8,774 nt of DNA, from the NCBI GenBank assembly GCA_022361135.1, contig JAKSBM010001031.1, forward strand, positions 1-8,774, given 5' to 3'. The notes under the pieces are model-generated. The model was not told the origin of the DNA. It saw nothing but the letters and a program-made list of their open reading frames with translations, and searched no databases. The DNA comes from Desulfobacterales bacterium (lineage in GTDB: Bacteria; Desulfobacterota; Desulfobacteria; Desulfobacterales; Desulfobacteraceae). Positions 1 to 7,101 of the stretch are shown here, piece by piece (positions within the stretch are counted from its first letter, which is position 1; each line of letters begins with the position of its first letter). The position numbers and the translations under genes are program-made.

Positions 1-1083
1 GCCACCAAAAACGGGGCCTTTGATTTCCTGGAAAAACCCCTGTCCATCGACAAGGTCATGGTTACCATTAACAATGCCCTGAACTTCCGCAAACTGGAGG
101 AAGAAAACCAATACCTGCGGAAAAAGAACATCGAGAAGAATTCCATCACCGGCACCAGTCCGGCGGTGCAAAAACTCTACGGGGAAATCATGACCGCCGC
201 CCCATCCGATGCCGCCATCCTCATCAAGGGTGAAAACGGCACGGGCAAGGAAATGGTGGCCCGGACCCTGCATCAGTTCAGCGGCCGCCCCGAAGGCCCG
301 TTCATCATCCTCAATTGTGCAGCCATTCCTGAAGAAAACCTGGAAAGCGAATTGTTCGGCCATGAAAAGGGCGCCTTTGACCAGGCCACATCCAAAAACC
401 TGGGAAAATTTGAACTGGCCTCAGGCGGCACCCTCTTTTTGGACGAAATCGGGGACATGAACATCACCACCCAGGCCAAAATCCTCCGGGCATTGGAATC
501 CAAAACATTCCAGCGCATCGGCGGCGGCCGCACCCTGGAAATGGATGTCCGCATCATTGCCTCGTCCAACAAGGATCTGGAAGGGGAAATCCAAGCGGGC
601 CGTTTCCGCCAGGATCTCTACTTCCGCCTCAATGTCATTCCCCTGGAAGTGCCTTCCCTGAGGGATCGCGCAGCCGATATCCCCCTGCTGGCAGACACCT
701 TTCTCACCAGCCTGGCCCAGAACAATTCGGAAGAGGCCAAAACCCTGTCCCAGGAAGCCCTAGAACGTCTGGCCCAATACCCATGGCCCGGCAATGTCCG
801 GGAATTGAAAAATCTGTTGGAACGCCTCCAGATCATGGTGGATAAAACGGAAATCCAATTGGCAGACCTGCCCCATCCCTATCGGCCTGAACCCTCGGCC
901 CCCGGTGGGAATGAACGACGCTGGCTTTTTAACCTGGAAAACCTGGAGGAGGCCAGAAAGGCCTTTGAAAAGGAATTCATCCGTCGCCGGGTGGAATTGT
1001 CCCAAGGCGACCTCGGTGCCGTGGCCAAGGAAATCGGCACCAATGTTCAATTCATCAAAAAACAATTGGGCACAGACCAATAA
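1..1083 (+). CDS. NtrX-like sigma-54-type response regulator (5' partial)
   Basis: This gene enters from the left edge in frame 1. The ATG at position 58 is internal, because the codons before it encode the end of a receiver domain (GAFDFLEKPLS, with the conserved Lys-Pro at window residues 12-13). A linker like that of NtrX proteins follows, then an AAA+ sigma-54 activator domain. Visible motifs are Walker A GENGTGKE (residues 77-84), Walker B TLFLDE (144-149) and the FRQDLYFRLNVIPL arginine-finger region. A short Fis-type helix-turn-helix lies at about 333-357. The family hydrolyses ATP to remodel sigma-54 RNA polymerase after phosphorylation by a histidine kinase, here presumably encoded upstream. 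The sigma-54 contact loop reads GAFDQA (124-129) instead of GAFTGA, so sigma-54 activation is doubtful. The C terminus is brief. The stop codon overlaps the next start. Subfamily assignment to NtrX is inference from sequence resemblance. Confidence 0.93.
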   Translation, partial: ATKNGAFDFLEKPLSIDKVMVTINNALNFRKLEEENQYLRKKNIEKNSITGTSPAVQKLYGEIMTAAPSDAAILIKGENGTGKEMVARTLHQFSGRPEGPFIILNCAAIPEENLESELFGHEKGAFDQATSKNLGKFELASGGTLFLDEIGDMNITTQAKILRALESKTFQRIGGGRTLEMDVRIIASSNKDLEGEIQAGRFRQDLYFRLNVIPLEVPSLRDRAADIPLLADTFLTSLAQNNSEEAKTLSQEALERLAQYPWPGNVRELKNLLERLQIMVDKTEIQLADLPHPYRPEPSAPGGNERRWLFNLENLEEARKAFEKEFIRRRVELSQGDLGAVAKEIGTNVQFIKKQLGTDQ

Positions 1084-1637
1084 TGCGTATCATCAGTGGT
1101 GAAAACCGCGGCCGGAAGCTGGCCCAGATCGAGGGATGGGACATCCGCCCCACCGCCGACCGGGTCCGGGAGGCCATATTTAATATCCTGGGTCCCACCA
1201 TCCGCCACGCCCGGGTGCTGGATATCTTTGCCGGCACCGGCGCCCTGGGGCTGGAAGCCCTGAGCCGGGGAGCGGCCTCCGCCGTCTTTGTGGAATCGGC
1301 CCCGGCCTCGTGCAAGGCCATCACCGAAAACATCAACCGGTGCAAAAAAGAAGACAAAGCCCTGCTTCTCAAACAAGATGCCACCCGCCTGCCCTATCCC
1401 CTGCCCATGGATCAAAAGGACAAATTTGACCTGGTCTTCATGGATCCGCCCTATGACAAGGGGCTGGTGGAAGACATCCTCACCCAGGAGGCATTTTTCA
1501 CCCTCCTGGCCCCCGGTGCCCGGGTGATGGTGGAACAATCCACCAAGGAGCCGCCGGTGAAAACGCCCGCAGGACTTGACATTTACCGCCAAAAAAAATA
1601 CTCAAAAACCCGGGTTACCATTTTTAACGCGGTCTGA
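1083..1637 (+). CDS. rsmD: 16S rRNA (guanine(966)-N2)-methyltransferase RsmD
   Basis: RsmD methylates N2 of G966 in helix 31 of 16S rRNA, using S-adenosylmethionine, during assembly of the 30S subunit in the cytoplasm. The 184-residue product has the usual length. Its N terminus, MRIISGENRGRKL, is followed by the family signature RPTADRVREAIFNIL (residues 22-36). The SAM-binding motif I, LDIFAGTGALGLE, lies at 46-58, and the amino-methyltransferase catalytic motif DPPY at 121-124. The start ATG shares its A with the TAA stop of the preceding regulator (1-base overlap), which points to translational coupling. I see no strong Shine-Dalgarno sequence of its own. Next comes coaD, only 18 bases on; the rsmD-coaD pairing is common in bacteria, which supports both calls. 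Confidence 0.97.
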   Translation: MRIISGENRGRKLAQIEGWDIRPTADRVREAIFNILGPTIRHARVLDIFAGTGALGLEALSRGAASAVFVESAPASCKAITENINRCKKEDKALLLKQDATRLPYPLPMDQKDKFDLVFMDPPYDKGLVEDILTQEAFFTLLAPGARVMVEQSTKEPPVKTPAGLDIYRQKKYSKTRVTIFNAV

Positions 1638-1655
1638 TGCCAATAGGACATAAAG

Positions 1656-2168
1656 ATGTGTAAGAAAAAAATTGCAGTCTATCCCGGCTCCTTCGACCCC
1701 TTGACCAATGGTCATGCCGACGTCATCGAACGGGCCTTGGAAATATTTGACGAAGTCATCGTCGCTGTACTGAATAACCCCAAGAAAAAAGGGCTTTTCA
1801 CCCCGGATGAGCGGGTGGACATGATCAATGAATGTTTCAAGGATCACCCCAATGTCAAGGCCGACGCCTTTGACGGTCTGCTGGTGGATTACGCCCGCAT
1901 GAAAAATGCCGTGGCCGTCATCCGGGGCATGCGGGCCATTTCCGACTTTGAAAGCGAATTCCAGATGGCCCTGATGAATCGTAAACTATACAAGGACGTC
2001 CAGTCGGTCTTCCTCATGACGGGGTTGCGGTGGATTTTCACCTCCTCATCCATCATCAAGGAAGCGGCCCAATTTGGGGGGGATGTTTCGGACATGGTTC
2101 CGGCACCGGTCCAGATGAAGCTTCTGGAAAAGTTTCCCCTGCTCAATCAGAACAAGGATAACGCCTAG
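1656..2168 (+). CDS. coaD: Phosphopantetheine adenylyltransferase CoaD
   Basis: CoaD catalyses the penultimate step of coenzyme A synthesis: ATP plus 4'-phosphopantetheine gives dephospho-CoA and pyrophosphate. The 170-residue protein is a typical member of the nucleotidyltransferase alpha/beta-phosphodiesterase superfamily. The N-terminal YPGSFDPLTNGH (residues 9-20) carries the (T/H)xGH motif with catalytic His20. Phosphopantetheine- and ATP-binding segments follow: KKKGLFTPDER (43-53), RGMRAISDFESE (90-101) and the C-terminal FTSSSIIKE (128-136), equivalent to the family's ISSS motif. A TAGGA ribosome-binding site lies at 1644-1648, seven bases before the ATG. It sits in a close run with rsmD upstream and a LysR-family gene starting one base after its TAG stop. 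The start is clear from alignment of the first strand with the family. Confidence 0.98.
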   Translation: MCKKKIAVYPGSFDPLTNGHADVIERALEIFDEVIVAVLNNPKKKGLFTPDERVDMINECFKDHPNVKADAFDGLLVDYARMKNAVAVIRGMRAISDFESEFQMALMNRKLYKDVQSVFLMTGLRWIFTSSSIIKEAAQFGGDVSDMVPAPVQMKLLEKFPLLNQNKDNA

Positions 2169-2169
2169 C

Positions 2170-3090
2170 ATGGATCTCTGGCAACTCCACGTATTTGTCA
2201 GCGTGGTGGAGGAAAAAAGTTTTTCCAAGGCCTCCAATGCCATCAACCTATCCCAGCCCACGGTCTCCAGCCACATCAAGGAGCTGGAAGCCCATTTTCA
2301 ATGCCGCTTGTTGGATCGTTTGGGCCGAAAAACAGAACCCACCCGTGCCGGTTCCCTGCTGTATACCCACGCCAAGAAACTGCTTGCCATGCGGGATACC
2401 ACGGAATCGTCCATGCAGGAATTCCTGGGGTTAACCCGGGGGGAGCTTGCCATTGGTGCCTCCACCATTCCGGCGGGCTATCTTCTGCCCCAAATCATGG
2501 GCCGGTTCACCCAAAAATATCCCCAGGTCAAACTGGTGGTGGAGTCGGGGGACACCCGGCAGATCATCCAGAAGGTGAGGGAAGGCCGGGTGGAACTTGG
2601 GGTGGTGGGGGCATTGACACGGGATCCTGCGGCCGAGCAGGCCGTAATCCAGGAAAAATGGATGGCCGATGAAATGCGCCTCATTGTCCCGGCCGACCAT
2701 GCCTGGGCCCGCCGGGACCAGATTTCCCTGGACGATTTGGCCCAGGAGCCCTTCATCGGACGGGAGCCGGGTTCCGGCACCTGGCGCTCCATTTTGAAAA
2801 GCATGGCCCAGGCTGGATTTGACGGAGACGGCCTCAATGTCCGGGTAACCATGGGAAATTCCACGGCGGTGATCCAGGGCATCCTCAACGGGGTGGGGGT
2901 TTCCATCCTTTCCACCGTGGCCGTGGCCCATGAAGTGGCCGCGGGCAGGCTGGCCGCACTCCCGGTCCAGGGGTTGGATTTACACCGTCACTTCTACCTG
3001 ACCCTGGCGCGGAAACGGAGCCGGTCCCCCCTGTGTGAAAAATTCATCCATTTCCTTGAACAGGGGATCAATACCCCACAGGGCCAATGA
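2170..3090 (+). CDS. LysR-family transcriptional regulator (CysB/CysL-like)
   Basis: This is a 306-residue DNA-binding regulator of normal LysR length. The N-terminal winged helix-turn-helix spans about residues 1-60, with FSKASNAINLSQPTVSSHIKE as the helix-turn-helix core (18-38). A linker helix follows, then a periplasmic-binding-protein-like effector domain from about residue 90 that opens with GELAIGASTIPAGYLLP. The close match of the QPTVSSHIK and GASTIP stretches resembles the CysB/CysL-like regulators of Desulfobacterota, including a group annotated as selenium-metabolism-associated. That subfamily call is from memory and tentative. The gene starts one base after coaD and reads the same way, so it is likely on the coaD transcript instead of being divergent from a target as LysR genes often are. 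It ends tail-to-tail with the crotonase gene. The effector and targets are unknown. Confidence 0.93.
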   Translation: MDLWQLHVFVSVVEEKSFSKASNAINLSQPTVSSHIKELEAHFQCRLLDRLGRKTEPTRAGSLLYTHAKKLLAMRDTTESSMQEFLGLTRGELAIGASTIPAGYLLPQIMGRFTQKYPQVKLVVESGDTRQIIQKVREGRVELGVVGALTRDPAAEQAVIQEKWMADEMRLIVPADHAWARRDQISLDDLAQEPFIGREPGSGTWRSILKSMAQAGFDGDGLNVRVTMGNSTAVIQGILNGVGVSILSTVAVAHEVAAGRLAALPVQGLDLHRHFYLTLARKRSRSPLCEKFIHFLEQGINTPQGQ

Positions 3091-3101
3091 TCCCCCGCCA
3101 G

Positions 3102-3134
3102 AGCCCGGCGAAAACCAATTCGGGCTGTCGTTTT
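3102..3134 (+). terminator. Weak candidate terminator hairpin at a convergent junction
   Basis: The 50-base gap between two convergent genes contains a 6-bp stem, AGCCCG (3102-3107) pairing with CGGGCT (3121-3126). It has a 13-base loop and a TTTT run four bases downstream (3131-3134). The position fits termination of the coaD/LysR transcript. The stem is short and the T run brief and displaced, so this is a weak call. Confidence 0.3.
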
Positions 3135-3140
3135 AATCTC

Positions 3141-3863
3141 CTATTCCTGGACCATGAGGTTCAGGGTTTCAATGATTTCGCCGTGCTCCGTATCAATGAT
3201 CTCAACCATGGATTTGTGCTTCCGCTTTTTCAATTCCCCAAAGATACCCCGTTTCTTTTTAAATGTAGCGGCAAAGGCCAGGGCATCTTCCATCAGGCAC
3301 TCCACATTGTCGCTGGCCTTTTGAATCACCTGCCTGGCAAACAATTCATCGGCCGTCACCCGGCGACCTGTGAGGAGTAACTCCGTAAAGAAAGGATCTG
3401 GAATGGCCTTGGCCACAAAGGCAATCATGCCCGGGAAAAAGGGAACCGAAACATCCACTTCGGGAAAACAAAAATATCCCCGATCCCGTTTCATGAATCT
3501 GAAATCACAGGCACAACTGAGGATGGCCCCGTTGCCAAAGGCATGGCCGTTGATGGCCGCAATCACCGGAATGGGATAGAGCAGAAAGCGTTTAAAAATA
3601 TCGTCCATGAGGTAGAGAAATTCCTTCACCGGATCGGTGTCGCCGTCCATGAACTTTTTCCCCATCCACTCCAAATCAACACCCTGGGAAAAATTTCTTT
3701 CATCGGTTGAAGTCAGTACCATGGCCGTCATTTCCCCATCGGCAAGGATCTGATCCAGGCAGGTGTGCATCTCCTCTGCGAATTTTAGATTCATGGTATT
3801 GGCGGCATTGCACATCTCCACCACGGCGATTCCATCCTGACTTTTCCACTGAACAACGGCCAT
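3141..3863 (-). CDS. Enoyl-CoA hydratase/isomerase (crotonase) family protein, probably isomerase type
   Basis: This 240-residue crotonase-fold protein should bind an acyl-CoA thioester and stabilise its enolate. The first oxyanion-hole segment is NFSQGVDL (residues 57-64, usual form AFCAGADL); the second is GHAFGNGAI (106-114). In classical enoyl-CoA hydratases two glutamates hydrate the double bond. The first is replaced by Ile114 here, while the second appears retained as Glu135 in FPEVDV. A single glutamate is the pattern of delta3-delta2 enoyl-CoA isomerases, and the RDRGYFCFPEVDVSVP stretch resembles peroxisomal ECI/PCI-type proteins. I therefore infer double-bond isomerisation in fatty-acid or aromatic degradation, with moderate certainty. 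An AAGGAGG ribosome-binding site (3868-3874 on the complementary strand) precedes the ATG. It is divergent from the hyuA-like gene. Confidence 0.9.
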   Translation of the reverse strand: MAVVQWKSQDGIAVVEMCNAANTMNLKFAEEMHTCLDQILADGEMTAMVLTSTDERNFSQGVDLEWMGKKFMDGDTDPVKEFLYLMDDIFKRFLLYPIPVIAAINGHAFGNGAILSCACDFRFMKRDRGYFCFPEVDVSVPFFPGMIAFVAKAIPDPFFTELLLTGRRVTADELFARQVIQKASDNVECLMEDALAFAATFKKKRGIFGELKKRKHKSMVEIIDTEHGEIIETLNLMVQE

Positions 3864-3891
3864 GGGCCCTCCTTGGGTTTAAATGTCAACG

Positions 3892-3908
3892 AGATTTGGT
3901 TCAAATCT
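3892..3908. promoter_or_regulatory. Second perfect inverted repeat near the predicted transcription start
   Basis: AGATTTG (3892-3898) and CAAATCT (3902-3908) are perfect 7-bp arms around a 3-base centre. The 17-bp dyad is of a size bound by TetR-, MarR- or GntR-type dimers. It covers the expected start of transcription of the crotonase-family gene. Nothing identifies the protein that would bind it. Confidence 0.4.
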
Positions 3909-3935
3909 TTTAATCCAAATGTCCTTGGTTTTCAA
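3907..3935 (-). promoter_or_regulatory. Candidate sigma-70 promoter for the crotonase-family gene
   Basis: Read on the minus strand, TTGAAA (3930-3935, 5/6 to the -35 consensus) is followed after 17 bases by TAAAAG (3907-3912, 4/6 to the -10 consensus). Initiation would fall near 3900, leaving a leader of roughly 37 bases before the ATG. The -35 element lies partly inside an 8-bp-arm inverted repeat, so a bound protein could block it. Confidence 0.4.
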
Positions 3936-3952
3936 GGCAGAACCGCCTTGAA
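3931..3952. promoter_or_regulatory. Perfect inverted repeat, operator candidate
   Basis: TTCAAGGC (3931-3938) and GCCTTGAA (3945-3952) are perfect 8-bp arms around a 6-base centre, AGAACC. The repeat sits in the divergent region and overlaps the candidate -35 element of the crotonase-family gene. No T run follows on either strand, so a protein-binding site is more likely than a terminator. A 9-bp direct repeat, CCTTGGTTT (3923-3931 and 3955-3963), flanks it. Confidence 0.45.
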
Positions 3953-4075
3953 TTCCTTGGTTTGCCCCCCGGAAAAAGGGCATTGACAACTTTTCCTTTT
4001 TCTGACAAGCTCCGCAAGTATTATATCGTTACGCAGTTTTTGGCTGGTGACAATCAACATGAACAGGAAGGCGCC

Positions 4076-5773
4076 ATGATTATTGGATTAGATGTTGGCG
4101 GCACGCACACGGACGCTGTTCTCCTCAGCAACAAGGGTATAGAACAACAAGTAAAAGTTCCCACTGATCCCAATGACCTTTTCAATACGGTTTTATCGGG
4201 TTTCACCGGATTGCTTTCCGCCACCGACCCTGCCCAGATTCGCCGGGTGGTTATCTCCACCACCCTGACCACCAATGCCCTGGTAAACCAGACCATGGAA
4301 CCGGTGGGTATGATTGTCTCCGCCGGCCCGGGAATTGATCCCGAATTTTTCAGAACCGGCAAACATTACTATACGGTGTCCGGCTCCATCAACCACAGGG
4401 GGCGGGAAAAGGCCCCGGTCAATGAAATGGAAATCCAGGACATTGCCAAAAAGCTGCAAAAGGAAGGGGTGGAATATGTGGGCGTTGTCTCCAAATTCTG
4501 TGTCCGGAACCCTTCCCACGAAATCCTGATCAAACGCATCCTTAACAAATATTTTAAAAAGGTTTTCCTGGGCCACCACGTTTCCGGGAATCTCAACTTT
4601 CCCCGGCGCATCGCCACCACCCATTTAAATGCGGCGGTATTTGCCATCCATAAATCCTTTTTCGAAGCGGTTAAACAATCCCTGTCGGAAAAGGGGTTGA
4701 ACATCCCCATCCAGATCCTCAAGGCGGACGGGGGAACCATGACCCTGGAATCCTCCATGTCCTTTCCCGGCCAGACCATCCTTTCCGGTCCGGCCGCATC
4801 CATCATGGGCGCCATTCCCCATGCACCGGCACAGCAGGATGCCATTGTCCTGGATGTGGGTGGAACCACCACGGACATCGCCTTTCTGGTGGATCGGGCG
4901 CCCCTTTTGGAACCCGTGGGCATCCAGCGGGGAAGATATAAAAGCCTGATCCGCAGCCTGCGCACCGACTCCAAGGGCATCGGCGGAGACTCGGCCCTGC
5001 GGGTTGAGGAGGGTACCCTTTCCGTGGGACCCGACCGCCAGGGACCGGCCATGGCCTTTGGCGGCCCCCTGCCCACCCCCACCGACGCATTGGTGGTTCT
5101 GGGCCTCATGGACCAGGGGGACACGGAGCGGGCCCGCCAGGGCATCCAATCCATTGCCCGGGAACTGGATATGGATATGGAAGCCGCCGCACAGCATATC
5201 TTCAAACAATGCTGCACCATCATCCTGAAAAAAACCTTTGAAATGATCGATCAGCTCAACTCCCAGCCCGTTTACACGGTCCACGACTTCCTGGAGGGGT
5301 ACAAACTCAGCCCCCGAAAAATCCTGGTCCTGGGTGGGCCGGCCCGCTTCTTTGCCCAGAAAATCGAAGAGCTGTACCAAATCGAAACCATCGCCGTGCC
5401 CGGCTCCTCCGTGGCCAACGCCACTGGCGCGGCCCTGGCGCGGACCACCTGCGAAGTCACCTTGAATGCAGACACGGAACAGGGCATTGTCACCGCCCAT
5501 GAGGAGGATTTTGCCGAACCCATTTCCAAGGCCTATTCCGAGGATGATCTCATGGAAACCGCCTACACCCTTCTCAAGGAAAAGGCCGTGAACTCCGGTG
5601 CCGATGAAGATGCCCTGGAGGAAGTGGAAGTGGTGGAATTCCAGAAATTCAACATTGTCCGGAATTTTTCTCCCCGCGGGAAAATCTATCGCACAAAAAT
5701 GCAGCTCAAACCCGGATTGATCAAGGGATACGACACGGTTCTACAATCGCAGCAAGGGGAAATATCATGTTAA
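4076..5773 (+). CDS. Hydantoinase/oxoprolinase-family (HyuA-type) ATPase
   Basis: This is a 565-residue HyuA-type protein of the actin/HSP70/sugar-kinase ATPase fold. The family uses ATP to activate cyclic amides such as hydantoins or 5-oxoproline for hydrolysis. Phosphate-binding loops are visible twice: DVGGTHTD (residues 6-13) and DVGGTTTD (260-267). SGPAAS (237-242), GIGGDS (301-306) and a C-terminal nucleotide-site LGGPA (419-423) are also present. The frame is open upstream from a TTG at 3962, but the ATG at 4076 is chosen because it begins the first beta strand (MIIGLDVGGT) and has AGGAAGG at 4065-4071. No HyuB partner gene is next to it. A tail of about 100 residues (from about 465) follows the ATPase core. 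The stop overlaps the next gene by 7 bases, so both products are probably made together. The true substrate cannot be read from the sequence. Confidence 0.92.
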   Translation: MIIGLDVGGTHTDAVLLSNKGIEQQVKVPTDPNDLFNTVLSGFTGLLSATDPAQIRRVVISTTLTTNALVNQTMEPVGMIVSAGPGIDPEFFRTGKHYYTVSGSINHRGREKAPVNEMEIQDIAKKLQKEGVEYVGVVSKFCVRNPSHEILIKRILNKYFKKVFLGHHVSGNLNFPRRIATTHLNAAVFAIHKSFFEAVKQSLSEKGLNIPIQILKADGGTMTLESSMSFPGQTILSGPAASIMGAIPHAPAQQDAIVLDVGGTTTDIAFLVDRAPLLEPVGIQRGRYKSLIRSLRTDSKGIGGDSALRVEEGTLSVGPDRQGPAMAFGGPLPTPTDALVVLGLMDQGDTERARQGIQSIARELDMDMEAAAQHIFKQCCTIILKKTFEMIDQLNSQPVYTVHDFLEGYKLSPRKILVLGGPARFFAQKIEELYQIETIAVPGSSVANATGAALARTTCEVTLNADTEQGIVTAHEEDFAEPISKAYSEDDLMETAYTLLKEKAVNSGADEDALEEVEVVEFQKFNIVRNFSPRGKIYRTKMQLKPGLIKGYDTVLQSQQGEISC

Positions 5774-7080
5774 ATGCATCCAAAAGAACGGGTCTTGTTT
5801 TCTTTCCCGCCTTTGACTGGGCCATTGACCCCACCCACCCCGAACGGGAGGAACGCCTTCTCTACACCCAGGACCAGGTCACCGAGGAAGGGGTGTTTGA
5901 TATCCCGGGCATTGTGGAATACAAACCCGAAATCATCACGGCCGAAGATATTCAACGATGCCATTTCTGCAGTCCGGATGAACGGACGATCACCACGGAA
6001 TCCCATTTGATCTCCGCCGGGGGGGCCAAGGCCATTGCCGATGCCGTCCTCACACGGGAAGTGGAAAATGGTTTTGCCCTGGTCCGGCCACCGGGCCACC
6101 ACGCCATGCGAGTCTCCCACGGGGGACGCGGTTTCTGCCACATCAACATCGAAGCGGTCATGGTGGAATATATCCGCTCTCAATACGGGGTCAAGCGCAT
6201 TGCCGTCATTGATACGGATTGCCACCACGGGGACGGTACCAATGATATTTTCTGGCACGATCCCGATATTTTATTCATCTCCCTTCACCAGGACGGCCGG
6301 ACCATGTATCCGGCAACCGGCTTCCCCGGGGAGTTGGGCGGCCCCAATGCCAAGGGATCCAACCTGAATATCCCCCTGCCTCCGGGCACCTCCACCGAAG
6401 GGTATCTCTACGTGATCCGCAATTGCGTCCTGCCGGTCCTTGAAGCCTTCAAACCCGACCTGGTGGTGAACTCCGCCGGACAGGACAACCATTACACCGA
6501 CCCCTTGACCAATATGAATTTTTCGGCCCAGGGCTATGCCAAGCTCACCTCCATGCTGAAGCCGGACATCGCCGTCCTGGAAGGGGGCTATGCCATTGAG
6601 GGGGCCCTGCCCTATGTCAACCTGGGCATTATTCTGGCCATGGCCGGCATTGACTACAGTGGTGTGGTGGAACCGGATTATAATCCCGAACGCCTCAAGC
6701 AATCGGTGAGCATCACCGACAAGATCAAAAAAACCACCGATCAGATCAACGGTTACTGGAAAAAACGCCATCGGATGCGGGAAGAGGCGGGCTCCCCCGG
6801 AGATCTCCAGGTCCGGCACCGGGAAATCTTCTACGACACGGACAATATCTTTGAGCGACAAAAGGAAAAGATCCGCATCTGCCGGGACTGCGGCGGCTGC
6901 TTTCAATTGGACTCCACCGCGACACCGGGGGGACATGTTCTCGGGGTTCACATCCCCATCAATGCCTGCCCGGCGTGTGTGGAACAAGGCTATGCCCTGT
7001 TTGACCAGGCCGATGCATCCAAGTATAATAGGATCTTTCTCCAGGACCGCCCCAAGGGCGAATATATTATAAAGGAATGA
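5767..7080 (+). CDS. Histone deacetylase/AcuC/acetylpolyamine-amidohydrolase-family protein with Cys-rich tail
   Basis: This is a 437-residue zinc-dependent amidohydrolase of the HDAC fold; bacterial members remove acetyl groups from polyamines or protein lysines. The active site looks complete. The His pair is RPPGHHA (His111-His112), zinc ligands are Asp151 and His153 in IDTDCHHGDGT, the third is Asp240 in SAGQDNHYTDPL, and the transition-state Tyr275 is in LEGGY. The core ends near residue 310. Beyond it lies a charged helical linker, then Cys372, Cys375 and Cys378 with Cys401 and Cys404 (CxxCxxC, 22 residues, CxxC), which looks like a zinc ribbon or metal-binding knuckle. That tail is unusual for this family. 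AAGGGGA at 5754-5760 serves as ribosome-binding site. It starts inside the hyuA-like gene's last codons and is followed 33 bases later by epmA. The substrate is unknown; AcuC-like protein deacetylation and small-amide hydrolysis are both possible. Confidence 0.92.
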   Translation: MLNASKRTGLVFFPAFDWAIDPTHPEREERLLYTQDQVTEEGVFDIPGIVEYKPEIITAEDIQRCHFCSPDERTITTESHLISAGGAKAIADAVLTREVENGFALVRPPGHHAMRVSHGGRGFCHINIEAVMVEYIRSQYGVKRIAVIDTDCHHGDGTNDIFWHDPDILFISLHQDGRTMYPATGFPGELGGPNAKGSNLNIPLPPGTSTEGYLYVIRNCVLPVLEAFKPDLVVNSAGQDNHYTDPLTNMNFSAQGYAKLTSMLKPDIAVLEGGYAIEGALPYVNLGIILAMAGIDYSGVVEPDYNPERLKQSVSITDKIKKTTDQINGYWKKRHRMREEAGSPGDLQVRHREIFYDTDNIFERQKEKIRICRDCGGCFQLDSTATPGGHVLGVHIPINACPACVEQGYALFDQADASKYNRIFLQDRPKGEYIIKE

Positions 7081-7085
7081 TCCCT

Positions 7086-7101
7086 GGGCGGTTTATCGCC
7101 C
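7086..7101 (+). other. Small hairpin in the leader between the deacetylase-family gene and epmA
   Basis: GGGCG (7086-7090) can pair with CGCCC (7097-7101) around a 6-base loop. It occupies the 33-base gap before the epmA start, which has no evident Shine-Dalgarno sequence. It may be chance, or it may tune epmA translation or transcript ends. Confidence 0.25.

Noticed and set aside
58..60. ATG at 58 as the true start of the first gene
   Set aside because: The frame is open to the left edge and the upstream codons encode a recognisable receiver-domain end, so the gene is simply cut by the window.
3983..4024. Promoter for the hyuA-like gene from TTGACA (3983-3988) and TATTAT (4019-4024)
   Set aside because: Each element looks good alone, but the 30-base spacing is far outside the 16-18 usual for sigma-70. 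CTGACA at 4002-4007 is too close (11 bases). A promoter is likely here, but I cannot place it.
3962..4075. N-terminal extension of the hyuA-like gene from the TTG at 3962
   Set aside because: The added 38 residues resemble no family member. The ATG at 4076 begins the conserved first strand and has its own ribosome-binding site, and the extension runs through a repeat-rich control region.
4369..5500. Long minus-strand open frames opposite the hyuA-like gene
   Set aside because: They are antisense shadows of a strongly conserved + strand gene. Their compositions are unlike proteins (runs of Gly, Arg and Ser) and no family motif is seen.
6271..6987. Minus-strand open frame of about 240 codons opposite the deacetylase-family gene
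   Set aside because: It overlaps the conserved catalytic core on the other strand and shows no recognisable domain or ribosome-binding site.
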